A DNA stretch of 7,577 bases from an uncultured Acidobacteriaceae bacterium (GCA_903842845.1 CAIMNN010000111.1:1-7577), one strand, 5' to 3'. Numbered from the stretch's first letter, positions 1 to 7,241 are shown. Notes: generated from the letters alone by a model not told the origin. Made by a program: numbers and translations.

Positions 1-1518
1 AGCCCAGTGTGTCTCCATCCACGCCGCATGATGCGCCAGCGACGCCGCGCCAAACGTCATCACATGCAGCAGAAACGCCGTCACACCGCCGGCAAGCCCG
101 GCCAGCAAACACCGCCCCAGCTCAAGATACTCAACACTCGCCAGCGAGACCATTCGCCGCAAATGCAACAACACCGCCAGCGCAACCGCCTGCAGCGCAA
201 TGCCCACGTCAGAAGCAATCGCCAACCCCGCCGCGCCAAAATGGCTGTACCCTACGCGGTAAAACCAGAACGAAACAATAATTATCACCGTGCTCGACAA
301 CATCGGCAGCCAAGTTATCCCCGCCGCATAAAACGCGCGAGCATAGATCGCCTGCGCCGACCACAAGAACAATCCAATCGTATAAAGCGCAAAGTAGATC
401 GCCGTTTGCTGCACATCACTTTGAGTGAACTTGCCGCCGCCAAACACCAGCCCCACCATCGACTGCGACATCGCCGCCATCGCCGTGCTCGCCAGAATTC
501 CCATCGCCATCACTCTTGAAGCCGAGTCCGCCACACCCAGCGCAAACTCACGCTTCTTGCCCGCCGCCCACAACTGCGTGAAGAACGGCAACGACGCCAC
601 ACCCGCCGCCTGCGCCAGCACCGCCATCGGCGCGGTGAACAACTGCTTCGCATTCGTCAATCGCGTAATGTCGCCCGCGCTGTGCGACGCAAAAAATCCC
701 ATGAAGAACGGCTCCAGAAACGGCAGCGAGAAGCCGAACATCAGCGGCACCGTCATCTTCAGCCAATCGCGCAGCCCCGGATGCTTCAGGTCTATCTCCG
801 GAAAATACCGCACGCCGTTCTTCGCCGCGCCCGCCGCATTCAACAAAAAACTGCCCAGCAGCGCGCCCACCGTCGCGCCCACAGCCAGCGCCGGAATCCC
901 CAGCCTTGCAGCCAGCACCACACCGCCCACGATGATCGCAAGGTTGTATAGTATCGGCGTCAGCGCCTGGTACATGAACTGCTTGCGCACCAGCAACGGC
1001 GCGCCCAACACGCCGCCCGCAAAAAAGAATATCTGCGCCGGCAGCAGAATGCGCGTCATATGCGCGCTCAATGCAACCTGCTCCGCATTAAACCCGCTGT
1101 TCGTCCACCGTATATACGGCGCCGCCGCAAACATCAGCACAATCGACGCAACAATCAGCACCAGCACCATCAAGTTCAAAACAATTGAAAGCAGCCGCTC
1201 GCCCTCACGCTCATCGCCGTTCTCGCGATAGCGGTTCAGCAAAGTGACAAATGTAATTGAGACCGCGCCGCCCACCAAAAAATTATTCATCAGGTCAGGC
1301 AATCGGAACGCCGCGTTGTACGCGTCAGTCTGCAACCCTGCGCCAAACGTATGTGCAATATATTTTCCACGCACCAACCCAATAAGCCCCGACACCAACG
1401 TCGAGCTCATCAAAAGTATCGTCGCGCTAAAGGCGGAGTGAGAGTGCGATGGGTGCAACAGCCTGCCCAACCGCGAAACCCGCGTACCGCTTTGTTTTAC
1501 AGTCTCTTCTCCGGCCAC
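1..1518 (-). CDS. murJ: MurJ/MviN-family lipid II flippase, 3' end beyond the window
   Basis: This is an inner-membrane MOP-superfamily flippase that would move lipid II to the periplasmic face for peptidoglycan synthesis. Translation from GTG 1518 gives 506 codons with no stop before the edge. MurJ proteins are usually about 510-530 residues, so only the last helix or tail is missing. The frame holds many hydrophobic helices and family segments: LIGLVRGKYIAHTFGAG (45-61), TDAYNAAFRLPD (64-75), and LFTAPMAVLAQAAG near 293-306. By eye, the residues equivalent to E. coli R18, R52 and R270 are G44, N78 and Q292, while R24 is kept as R50. The start is uncertain. GTG 1518 leaves a polar leader before the first helix. 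GTG 1545 sits directly after the GH44 stop, and neither has a strong Shine-Dalgarno. The gene follows GH44 by 27 nt, so cotranscription is plausible. A related polysaccharide flippase is the alternative. Confidence 0.87.
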   Translation of the reverse strand, partial: MAGEETVKQSGTRVSRLGRLLHPSHSHSAFSATILLMSSTLVSGLIGLVRGKYIAHTFGAGLQTDAYNAAFRLPDLMNNFLVGGAVSITFVTLLNRYRENGDEREGERLLSIVLNLMVLVLIVASIVLMFAAAPYIRWTNSGFNAEQVALSAHMTRILLPAQIFFFAGGVLGAPLLVRKQFMYQALTPILYNLAIIVGGVVLAARLGIPALAVGATVGALLGSFLLNAAGAAKNGVRYFPEIDLKHPGLRDWLKMTVPLMFGFSLPFLEPFFMGFFASHSAGDITRLTNAKQLFTAPMAVLAQAAGVASLPFFTQLWAAGKKREFALGVADSASRVMAMGILASTAMAAMSQSMVGLVFGGGKFTQSDVQQTAIYFALYTIGLFLWSAQAIYARAFYAAGITWLPMLSSTVIIIVSFWFYRVGYSHFGAAGLAIASDVGIALQAVALAVLLHLRRMVSLASVEYLELGRCLLAGLAGGVTAFLLHVMTFGAASLAHHAAWMETHWA

Positions 1519-1545
1519 TATTCCAGATTTTAGACTGCCTACCAC

Positions 1546-3924
1546 TTAATTCGGCACTACAAACAGCGTTATCGACTGCGCCGGAAAGTTTGTCGTTATC
1601 GTGCTCGTTGTGCCCACTCCGCTCGGCGCATTCACTGCCACTGGCGCCTGCGCCACGATTGCATTCAAATTCTGCGCCGAATACAAGTAAACCTCTGCCG
1701 TCGTCGCAGTCGTCGAAAAATTCTTCAGGCTCAGCGTGCTCGTCAGCGTGCCATAGCTCTTGTTGATCACCACAACCGTCAGCGCGTTGTCCGACGTGCG
1801 CCGCGCTCCATAAACCGCAAGCAGCCCCTGCCCATCTCCGCCGCCGCTCGTGCTCGTTGAAACCAGCGCCTGGTCACCAAACGTCGACTTCGCCCCGTCA
1901 TAATTCCGGTAGATGGTAAACGCCATTAATCCCGGAACCGTCTGGTTGAAGTTCGTCGTCGGCCACAACGTCGCCATATCCAACCCTTCGCGCCCGAAGA
2001 TGCCCAAAATATCCGCCTGCACTACCGCGCCGTTTATCGCTTCAAGCCCGCCGAAGTTGTACTCGTCTATCGACGTCTTCGTCCCCGGATAATCCTTCGT
2101 AACCCACTGCTTCATCATCGGAATCACTTGCGGTGCCTGCAAAGGCACATTGCAGCTCGTGGTGTAATTCGCGTCCGTCGGATAATTTGGTTGCGGATAG
2201 TTGGGATCGGTGTACGTCGCATCCCAGTAAGCCCGCGTCGAGTTCATTCGTATTATCTGCTCAGCCGTATCGCCCGCCGTCGTCAGCCCCGTCCCTGTTC
2301 CGTTATATGTGCCGGCGAAGTACGTGTGTAGCGTAACGTAATCCAGCAATCGCTTGCCGTATGTTGTTTCCGCGCTCTTGAACTGTTGCAGATAGTACTC
2401 GATGAACGGCACACCTCCATGCGCCTCGCGGTCAATCGGGTTGCTCCACGCCTGCCAGCACGGCGAGCCATTATTCCAGCCGTTGCTGATGTCCTTCATC
2501 GAGTAAAAATAATCCCACCAGAAATCCATCACCGGGCCGCCCGTCTCCACCGTCGGGTCAACCGTCTTCAGCGCCAGCGCTGTTCCAATGCTGCCATTCG
2601 TGTCCTCATCGTAAGTGAACGGAACCGGATGCACGTCGCGATGCGTCGACCACCACCAGCTCGGCTCGTTGTCCAGGTCCCATATCGCAACTGCCTTGCC
2701 GCCGCTCGCCGCGCCAAATTTATTCAGAATGTGCTCCTGCCATCCACCCGACCACGTGCCTTCCGCCCATGCCAGGTTCACGCTTCCCGCATTCGGCGGA
2801 GCTGGCGGCGGCATGCTGATGCTCGTCACCGTCGGATCATTACCCGTTATCTTTGAACCGTCCGGATTCAAACCGTCGCCGCATTGAGGATTCGAATGGT
2901 AAGGGTCGAACGATTCCTGGTTCGGATACGTCGTCGACGGAAATCCGCACACCGTCGAGCTAGAATTCGCAACCCAGCCAAGCACGGGCACCGTTCCTAT
3001 CAACGTGATTCCGCTGTTGCCCGACTCCGTCACCGTGTCATCAAACTGACCCGTTGGCCAAACGCCTGTGCCAACCATGTTTTCAAAGTACCAATCGGCC
3101 GCCGTGCTTGAATTTCCATTCTGGTAGTTGTAACGCGAGGTGCTGTCGCCACCCCAGCGCGTCACCGTGATATTCGCGTTTTGCGCCGAGGTCGCATCAA
3201 GACCATACGCATTCAGCCCGTAGATCAACGGACTTATCGAATGCGTCACGCTCGCTGCATCCACCGACAACGCCGGCCCGGTCGCCGAAGCAGGCTGGGT
3301 CAACGACACCACTACGCTCCCGCTCACCGTCGGATCTGCAACGCTCTGCGCTGTAACTGTCACCGTCGGCGGTGCAGGGAACGGTGTCGTGTAAAGCCCG
3401 TTCGTATCGATCGATCCCGCACCAAAAGAACTGCCAGCAGGCGGTGTGACTGACCAGGTCACAGAATTGTTGCCGCCCGTTCCCGTCACCTGCGCCTGGA
3501 ATTGAACCTGCTCACCCACAATCGCCGTATTCGGAGTGATGGTTATCGACTTGGCAATGGTGAGCGAATAGTTCGCGGTCACCGTTGCTGTGTTGCTCAT
3601 GGTCACAGTACAAACATTCGTTGCGACCGATGTGCAACCAGTCCACGACCCAAGCTTGTAGCCGCCGTTCGCATTCGGCGGCGCAGTCAGCGTCACGCTC
3701 GTGCCTGTGTTGTAGACCAATGAGAAGGGCGTGTTCGCCTGGCCGACACCATTGTTGTCTTTAGGTGAAATGATGATGGGCACGCCTGTCGGCGGCTCGT
3801 TCGCTGTGACTGTTAACGAATAAGTAACCGGCTCAAGCGTCGGATTCGATGAACCGCAACCAGCCAGCAACGCTCCGGCAATCATCAATGGCAATGCAAA
3901 ACTCAAACCAGTGGAACGCTGCAT
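1546..3924 (-). CDS. Secreted lipoprotein with Ig-like domains and a GH44 glycoside hydrolase domain
   Basis: This is a predicted exported endo-beta-1,4-glucanase or xyloglucanase of 792 residues. A lipoprotein signal at residues 1-22 ends in the lipobox LLAGC, and Cys23 would be lipidated. Residues about 34-123 resemble a divergent InlB-type repeat with a Cys pair (97 and 105). Residues about 124-209 form a bacterial Ig-like domain (VTWSV and IDTNGLYTTP segments). From about 217 the GH44 domain begins with SPLIYGLNAYG and RWGGDSTSRYNY. WDLDNEP carries the likely acid/base Glu420, and TSIDEYNFGG carries the likely nucleophile Glu621. These match the NEP and TEYN motifs of GH44 enzymes such as Clostridium thermocellum Cel44A. 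QADILGIFGREG and LWP follow, then a C-terminal beta domain. I chose ATG 3924 over TTG 3969 because it gives a normal signal length and follows GAGG. No dockerin or carbohydrate-binding module is recognisable. The exact substrate cannot be read from the sequence. Confidence 0.93.
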   Translation of the reverse strand: MQRSTGLSFALPLMIAGALLAGCGSSNPTLEPVTYSLTVTANEPPTGVPIIISPKDNNGVGQANTPFSLVYNTGTSVTLTAPPNANGGYKLGSWTGCTSVATNVCTVTMSNTATVTANYSLTIAKSITITPNTAIVGEQVQFQAQVTGTGGNNSVTWSVTPPAGSSFGAGSIDTNGLYTTPFPAPPTVTVTAQSVADPTVSGSVVVSLTQPASATGPALSVDAASVTHSISPLIYGLNAYGLDATSAQNANITVTRWGGDSTSRYNYQNGNSSTAADWYFENMVGTGVWPTGQFDDTVTESGNSGITLIGTVPVLGWVANSSSTVCGFPSTTYPNQESFDPYHSNPQCGDGLNPDGSKITGNDPTVTSISMPPPAPPNAGSVNLAWAEGTWSGGWQEHILNKFGAASGGKAVAIWDLDNEPSWWWSTHRDVHPVPFTYDEDTNGSIGTALALKTVDPTVETGGPVMDFWWDYFYSMKDISNGWNNGSPCWQAWSNPIDREAHGGVPFIEYYLQQFKSAETTYGKRLLDYVTLHTYFAGTYNGTGTGLTTAGDTAEQIIRMNSTRAYWDATYTDPNYPQPNYPTDANYTTSCNVPLQAPQVIPMMKQWVTKDYPGTKTSIDEYNFGGLEAINGAVVQADILGIFGREGLDMATLWPTTNFNQTVPGLMAFTIYRNYDGAKSTFGDQALVSTSTSGGGDGQGLLAVYGARRTSDNALTVVVINKSYGTLTSTLSLKNFSTTATTAEVYLYSAQNLNAIVAQAPVAVNAPSGVGTTSTITTNFPAQSITLFVVPN

Positions 3925-3933
3925 ACGCGCCTG

Positions 3934-3937
3934 CCTC
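3934..3937 (-). promoter_or_regulatory. Ribosome binding site supporting the GH44 start
   Basis: GAGG lies nine bases before ATG 3924, with a second weaker AGG closer to it. It supports this ATG over the in-frame TTG 45 nt upstream, which has no comparable site and would lengthen the lipoprotein signal by 15 residues. Confidence 0.6.
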
Positions 3938-4010
3938 AAGAAAGTTGGTACAACGTTTCGCTCGCTCAAACAGAATACGAGCTAAGGAACGGAGAATTCT
4001 TACAGGTTGC

Positions 4011-4016
4011 TTTATA
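4011..4016 (-). promoter_or_regulatory. Possible -10 element upstream of the GH44 gene
   Basis: TATAAA on the minus strand lies in the AT-rich part of the gap between zwf and GH44 and would give a leader of roughly 80 nt. I see no convincing -35 hexamer at 16-18 bases upstream, so this is a weak candidate. It would let GH44, and probably murJ, be expressed separately from the pentose phosphate genes. Confidence 0.22.
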
Positions 4017-4024
4017 TTGATAGA

Positions 4025-4049
4025 CGCCCTCTCCCGAGAGAGGAAAGCG
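4025..4049 (-). repeat. Bulged inverted repeat (hairpin) in the zwf-GH44 gap
   Basis: A six-base perfect stem, CCTCTC with GAGAGG, encloses a four-base loop. It extends by three outer pairs (CGC with GCG) across a three-base bulge. The hairpin begins about 64 nt after the zwf stop in the transcript. No T-run follows on either strand, so it does not look like a standard intrinsic terminator. It could be a REP-like palindrome, a 3'-end stabilising structure or a weak attenuator. Confidence 0.45.
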
Positions 4050-4113
4050 GCCCGACTCTTCCCAGAATTAAAAATAATCCCTGCTCATTGCCCCTGTCTG
4101 TGATTTCACTACC

Positions 4114-5673
4114 CTATTTTCCACCCAATTCATTCCGCCATTTATGATTGTCCCTCTCTAAAAGATGGTCGGCGCACTCCGGCCCCCACGAGCCCGCAAA
4201 ATAATTCGGAAACACCTCTGGCTCCTTCGCAGCCCACGCCTCAAGTATCGGTGTATAAAGTCCCCACGTCACCTCAACGCCGTCACGATGCGCAAACAAC
4301 GTCTGGTCCCCGAGCATTGCATCCAATAACAAACGCTCATATCCGTTCGCGCTCGACTTACCAAACGCCTCCGAATAATCAAAATCCATATGCACCGGGC
4401 ACACCGCCATCGAAGGCGCGCTCGGAACCTTCGCTCCAAAACGCAAACTGATTCCTTCGTCCGGTTGAATGCGTATCGTCAACAAATTGGGGTGTATCTC
4501 GCTGCATGGGCCTTGCTCTGCCATCTGATTGAATATCAGCAACGGTGGCTGTTTGAACTGGATGCTTATCTCCGTCGCGCGCTTCTTCAGCCGCTTGCCC
4601 GCGCGCAGATAGAACGGCACGCCCGCCCAGCGCCAGTTTTCAAGCTCAAGGCGCACCGCCGCAAATGTCTCCGTGCCAGAGTTGGGGTCAACGCGCACTT
4701 CATCGCGATACCCGATAACATGCTCGCCACCTACGATGCCCGGTCCATACTGCCCGCGCACTGCATTCTTTATCGGAATCGTCGGAATCGCGCGATACGC
4801 CTTCACCTTCTCGCGACGAATCGCCTGCGCGCCAAAACTCGACGGCGGCTCCATCGTCACAAAGCTCAACAGCTCCATCATGTGGTTCTGAACCACGTCG
4901 CGCAGCGCGCCGGCCTTCTCGTAGAACGGCCCGCGCCCTTCAACGCCCAGCGTCTCCGCCGCCGTTATCTGCACATGATCAATAAAATTCCGGTTCCATA
5001 TCGGCTCGAAAATTCCGTTCGCAAAACGGAAGACCAAAATATTCTGTACAGTTTCTTTGCCCAGGTAGTGGTCGATGCGGAAGACCTGGTCCTCGTGGAA
5101 AACCGCATTCACCTTCGCGTTCAACTCTTTCGCCGATTCAAGGTCGTGGCCAAACGGCTTCTCGATCGCCACGCCCACCACTCCCTGCGCTGGTTGCGCC
5201 ATCCCCTGCGCGCCAAGATTCTCCACTATTGGCGCAAAATACTCCGGCGCAGTCGCAAGATAAAAATGTCTGTTTGCCCCGATGTTGCCCTCAGTTGCAA
5301 TCCGGTCCAGCTCCACCTTCAGCCCCGCATAACCCGCCGCATCATCAAATTGCAGCCCGTAATAGTGGATGCGCTTCACAAATCCATCCAGCTTCGGGTC
5401 GTCCTTCGCCACACTGCCAAACTCAACAATCCCCGCGCGCATATCGGCGGCAAACTCATCGCCCAGCGGACGACGCGCCACGCCAACTATCGCAGAGTTC
5501 GGCGGCAACAGCCCCGACTGCTCCAGATGGAACAACGCAGGCAACAACTTCCTCTTCGTCAAATCACCCGACGCACCAAAGATCACCAGGATTCCCGGCA
5601 TCGGAATCCTCTCGCCGCCCACCGCGAACTGCTTCAGATCTTCGGGATTCACTTTTACCTGCGCTGTCGCCAT
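4114..5673 (-). CDS. zwf: Glucose-6-phosphate 1-dehydrogenase
   Basis: This cytosolic enzyme oxidises glucose-6-phosphate to 6-phosphogluconolactone and is the entry step of the oxidative pentose phosphate pathway. The 519 residues are a complete family length. The dinucleotide-binding motif GASGDLTKRKLLP is at 33-45, EKPFG at 171-175, and the signature RIDHYLGKE at 199-207 contains the substrate-binding and catalytic-dyad region (Asp201-His202). VVQNHMMELL places the likely general-base His at 264. The stretch AIVGVARRPL (61-70) has Arg after the second strand, where family members that use NADP have a phosphate-binding Arg, so NADP use is likely. ATG 5673 is seven bases after the gnd stop with GAGGT in front, so the two genes should be translationally coupled. 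The 444-codon plus-strand frame opposite it is an antisense shadow. Confidence 0.98.
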   Translation of the reverse strand: MATAQVKVNPEDLKQFAVGGERIPMPGILVIFGASGDLTKRKLLPALFHLEQSGLLPPNSAIVGVARRPLGDEFAADMRAGIVEFGSVAKDDPKLDGFVKRIHYYGLQFDDAAGYAGLKVELDRIATEGNIGANRHFYLATAPEYFAPIVENLGAQGMAQPAQGVVGVAIEKPFGHDLESAKELNAKVNAVFHEDQVFRIDHYLGKETVQNILVFRFANGIFEPIWNRNFIDHVQITAAETLGVEGRGPFYEKAGALRDVVQNHMMELLSFVTMEPPSSFGAQAIRREKVKAYRAIPTIPIKNAVRGQYGPGIVGGEHVIGYRDEVRVDPNSGTETFAAVRLELENWRWAGVPFYLRAGKRLKKRATEISIQFKQPPLLIFNQMAEQGPCSEIHPNLLTIRIQPDEGISLRFGAKVPSAPSMAVCPVHMDFDYSEAFGKSSANGYERLLLDAMLGDQTLFAHRDGVEVTWGLYTPILEAWAAKEPEVFPNYFAGSWGPECADHLLERDNHKWRNELGGK

Positions 5674-5677
5674 TTTG

Positions 5678-5682
5678 ACCTC
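5678..5682 (-). promoter_or_regulatory. zwf ribosome binding site overlapping the gnd stop codon
   Basis: GAGGT on the minus strand shares two bases with the TGA of gnd and lies four bases before the zwf ATG. Ribosomes finishing gnd therefore uncover or directly reuse this site, which favours coordinated output of the two dehydrogenases. Confidence 0.75.
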
Positions 5683-6586
5683 AGTCCTTTTTCACCGCGT
5701 GCCCACCGAACGCATTCCGCATGATCGCAAGCATTCTGTCTGTGAAGTTGTTCTCTTCACGCGAACGGATGCGCCTTATCAGCGACTCGGTTATCACCGG
5801 CGCTGAAACATTCAGGTCAATCGCCTCAAACACCGTCCAGCGCCCTTCGCCAGAGTCAGATACAAATGCCTCCAGCCCATCAAGATTCGGATTCTCCTTG
5901 AGCGCCTCCGCCGTCAGGTCAAGCAGCCAGCTCCGCACCACGCTGCCATGCCGCCATATCTCCGCAATCTGCGGCAGGTTCAGCTTCAGCGCTTCCTTCT
6001 TTTCGAGAATGGTGAACCCCTCTGCATAAGCCTGCATCATCCCGTACTCAATGCCGTTGTGCACCATCTTCACAAAATGCCCCGCACCCGCCGGGCCCAC
6101 ACGGCCCCAGCCGTGGTCCTTCGCAGGTGCCAGCGTTTCAAAGATCGGAGTCAGATATACGACCGGCTCTGTATCACCACCGATCATCATGCTGTAGCCT
6201 TCCTTCAGTCCCCAAACGCCACCGGAAGTCCCCACATCGACAAAACAAAATCCCTTCGCCGATAACTCAGCGTACCGACGCATCGAATCCTTGTAATTCG
6301 AATTGCCACCGTCGATGAGGATGTCGCCCTTGTTGAGCAACGGCAGCAGCTTCGCAATCGTCTGGTCCACCGGGTCGCCCTGCGGCACCATAATCCATAT
6401 CGCACGCCGCCCAGTAAGCTTCTTCGCCATATCCTCAAGCGAACTCACGCCAATATTTCCGCTCGCCGTCAGCTTCGCAACCGCATCAGCATTGAAATCA
6501 AAACCTACGACCTGATGGCCACCGAGTCTCAATCTCTCAGCCATATTTCCGCCCATCTTGCCTAAACCAATCAATCCAAGTTGCAT
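5681..6586 (-). CDS. gnd: 6-phosphogluconate dehydrogenase, short (about 300-residue) decarboxylating type
   Basis: This cytosolic enzyme oxidatively decarboxylates 6-phosphogluconate to ribulose-5-phosphate. The 301 residues match the short bacterial class rather than the roughly 470-residue E. coli type. The N-terminal Rossmann fold starts with GLIGLGKMGGNMA (4-16). GGNSNYKDS lies at 93-101, the substrate loop DVGTSGGVWG at 117-126, and the catalytic block KMVHNGIEYGMM at 173-184, where K173, N177 and E180 match the Lys-Asn-Glu set of 6PGDHs. The second strand ends in VVGFD with Asp30, where NADP enzymes carry Asn-Arg-Thr, so NAD preference is inferred. The stop overlaps the zwf ribosome binding site, and the upstream HAD gene ends 22 nt before the start. 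The neighbours zwf and rpiB catalyse adjoining pathway steps. A 3-hydroxyisobutyrate-type dehydrogenase is excluded by GGNSNYKDS and by context. Confidence 0.96.
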   Translation of the reverse strand: MQLGLIGLGKMGGNMAERLRLGGHQVVGFDFNADAVAKLTASGNIGVSSLEDMAKKLTGRRAIWIMVPQGDPVDQTIAKLLPLLNKGDILIDGGNSNYKDSMRRYAELSAKGFCFVDVGTSGGVWGLKEGYSMMIGGDTEPVVYLTPIFETLAPAKDHGWGRVGPAGAGHFVKMVHNGIEYGMMQAYAEGFTILEKKEALKLNLPQIAEIWRHGSVVRSWLLDLTAEALKENPNLDGLEAFVSDSGEGRWTVFEAIDLNVSAPVITESLIRRIRSREENNFTDRMLAIMRNAFGGHAVKKD

Positions 6587-6592
6587 CGTTCT

Positions 6593-6598
6593 CTCCTC
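6593..6598 (-). promoter_or_regulatory. Strong ribosome binding site of gnd
   Basis: GAGGAG lies six bases before ATG 6586. It falls in the 22-nt gap after the HAD stop codon and fixes the gnd start. Confidence 0.8.
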
Positions 6599-6608
6599 AT
6601 TTCAAAAC

Positions 6609-7220
6609 TTATAAAACGCCCAGCTCTTTCAGCCGGTCTCTCAAACTCTCCGCACCTAAAAACTGAACCGCCTTCATCCCCGCGGCCTCAGCCGCCTTAG
6701 CATTCTCCGCGCGGTCATCAATAAACAATACCCGCCCCGCCGGCCTATCCAAAATATCCAGCGCCCGCTGGTAAATTGCTGGCTCTGGTTTACGCAATCC
6801 CAAATAGCAAGAGCTCATGCGCAAGGCAAAATGCTGGCTCAAATCGAAACGCTCAAACCGGTATTCATTCGGCTCGCGCGCTTCATTGTTCAGCGCACCC
6901 ACTACATATTTCTTTGATGCAGAAACCTCGGAAAGGATACCGAGCGCGCCGTCCTTTAATACTTTCGACCCGCTCAGCAAAAACTCGTAAAACTCATCCA
7001 GTGTAAAACTGCGCCTATCAGTAAAGACGCACCTCTTCAGATATTCGTTGCAATCTATTGCACCCCGCTCCCAAGCATCGTAGGCCGCAACATGCAACCG
7101 CTCGAACTCAGCGCAATCTATTCCGAAATGCGCAACGGCGGCTGCGCGCTCACCATGATCCCAGCCATTCGTGAGCAGAACACCGCCTACGTCAAACAAA
7201 ATTACGTCAAAGGGAAGCAA
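6609..7220 (-). CDS. HAD-superfamily hydrolase, YihX-like, in a pentose phosphate operon
   Basis: This 203-residue cytosolic HAD protein is probably a small-molecule phosphatase, but its substrate is unknown. Motif I is ILFDVGGVL with nucleophile Asp10. The +2 residue is Gly instead of the usual Asp, as in E. coli YihX (FDLGNV), a glucose-1-phosphate phosphatase. A helical cap occupies about 20-95. Motif II is ALNNE (109-113), where Ser or Thr is more usual. Motif III is LGLRKPEPAIY with Lys144, and motif IV is LFIDDRAEN with Asp168-Asp169. The start is TTG at 7220, supported by GGAGGT eight bases upstream, and no in-frame ATG is better placed. The gene sits 21 nt after rpiB and 22 nt before gnd. 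Hand counts on nine 60-base lines give about 53% G+C, slightly below sampled lines of gnd and zwf, which is weak evidence of different origin. A metabolite-repair or sugar-phosphate phosphatase role is inferred from position only. Confidence 0.9.
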   Translation of the reverse strand: MLPFDVILFDVGGVLLTNGWDHGERAAAVAHFGIDCAEFERLHVAAYDAWERGAIDCNEYLKRCVFTDRRSFTLDEFYEFLLSGSKVLKDGALGILSEVSASKKYVVGALNNEAREPNEYRFERFDLSQHFALRMSSCYLGLRKPEPAIYQRALDILDRPAGRVLFIDDRAENAKAAEAAGMKAVQFLGAESLRDRLKELGVL

Positions 7221-7228
7221 CCGGTCGG

Positions 7229-7234
7229 ACCTCC
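7229..7234 (-). promoter_or_regulatory. Ribosome binding site fixing the TTG start of the HAD gene
   Basis: GGAGGT lies eight bases before TTG 7220, within the 21-nt rpiB-HAD gap. It is a near-consensus site and is the main reason to accept the rare TTG initiation codon. Confidence 0.75.
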
Positions 7235-7241
7235 GGCTTTC

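Larger units (their letters stand above)
3925..4113. other. Noncoding gap between zwf and the GH44 gene
   Basis: This 189-nt stretch is the only gap above about 30 nt in the window. It contains the bulged hairpin at 4025-4049, an AT-rich run near 4066-4080, the weak TATAAA box and the GH44 ribosome binding site. I see no small gene, tRNA or recognisable riboswitch in it. It probably separates the pentose phosphate unit from the GH44-murJ unit, although no clear terminator is visible. Confidence 0.6.

Noticed and set aside
425..1231. 268-codon open frame on the plus strand opposite murJ
   Set aside because: Its Ser/Ala/Pro/Asn-rich composition is the reverse complement of hydrophobic helices. 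The minus-strand frame is an unmistakable MurJ.
3925..3969. TTG 3969 as the GH44 start
   Set aside because: It has no ribosome binding site and adds a 15-residue leader before an otherwise normal lipoprotein signal that starts at ATG 3924.
4025..4049. Hairpin as an intrinsic terminator of the zwf operon
   Set aside because: Neither strand has a T-run after the stem, and the stem contains a three-base bulge.
4390..5724. 444-codon open frame on the plus strand opposite zwf
   Set aside because: It is Arg/His/Gln-rich with no recognisable domain and fully overlaps a clear zwf. High G+C at third codon positions of zwf leaves the antisense frame free of stops.
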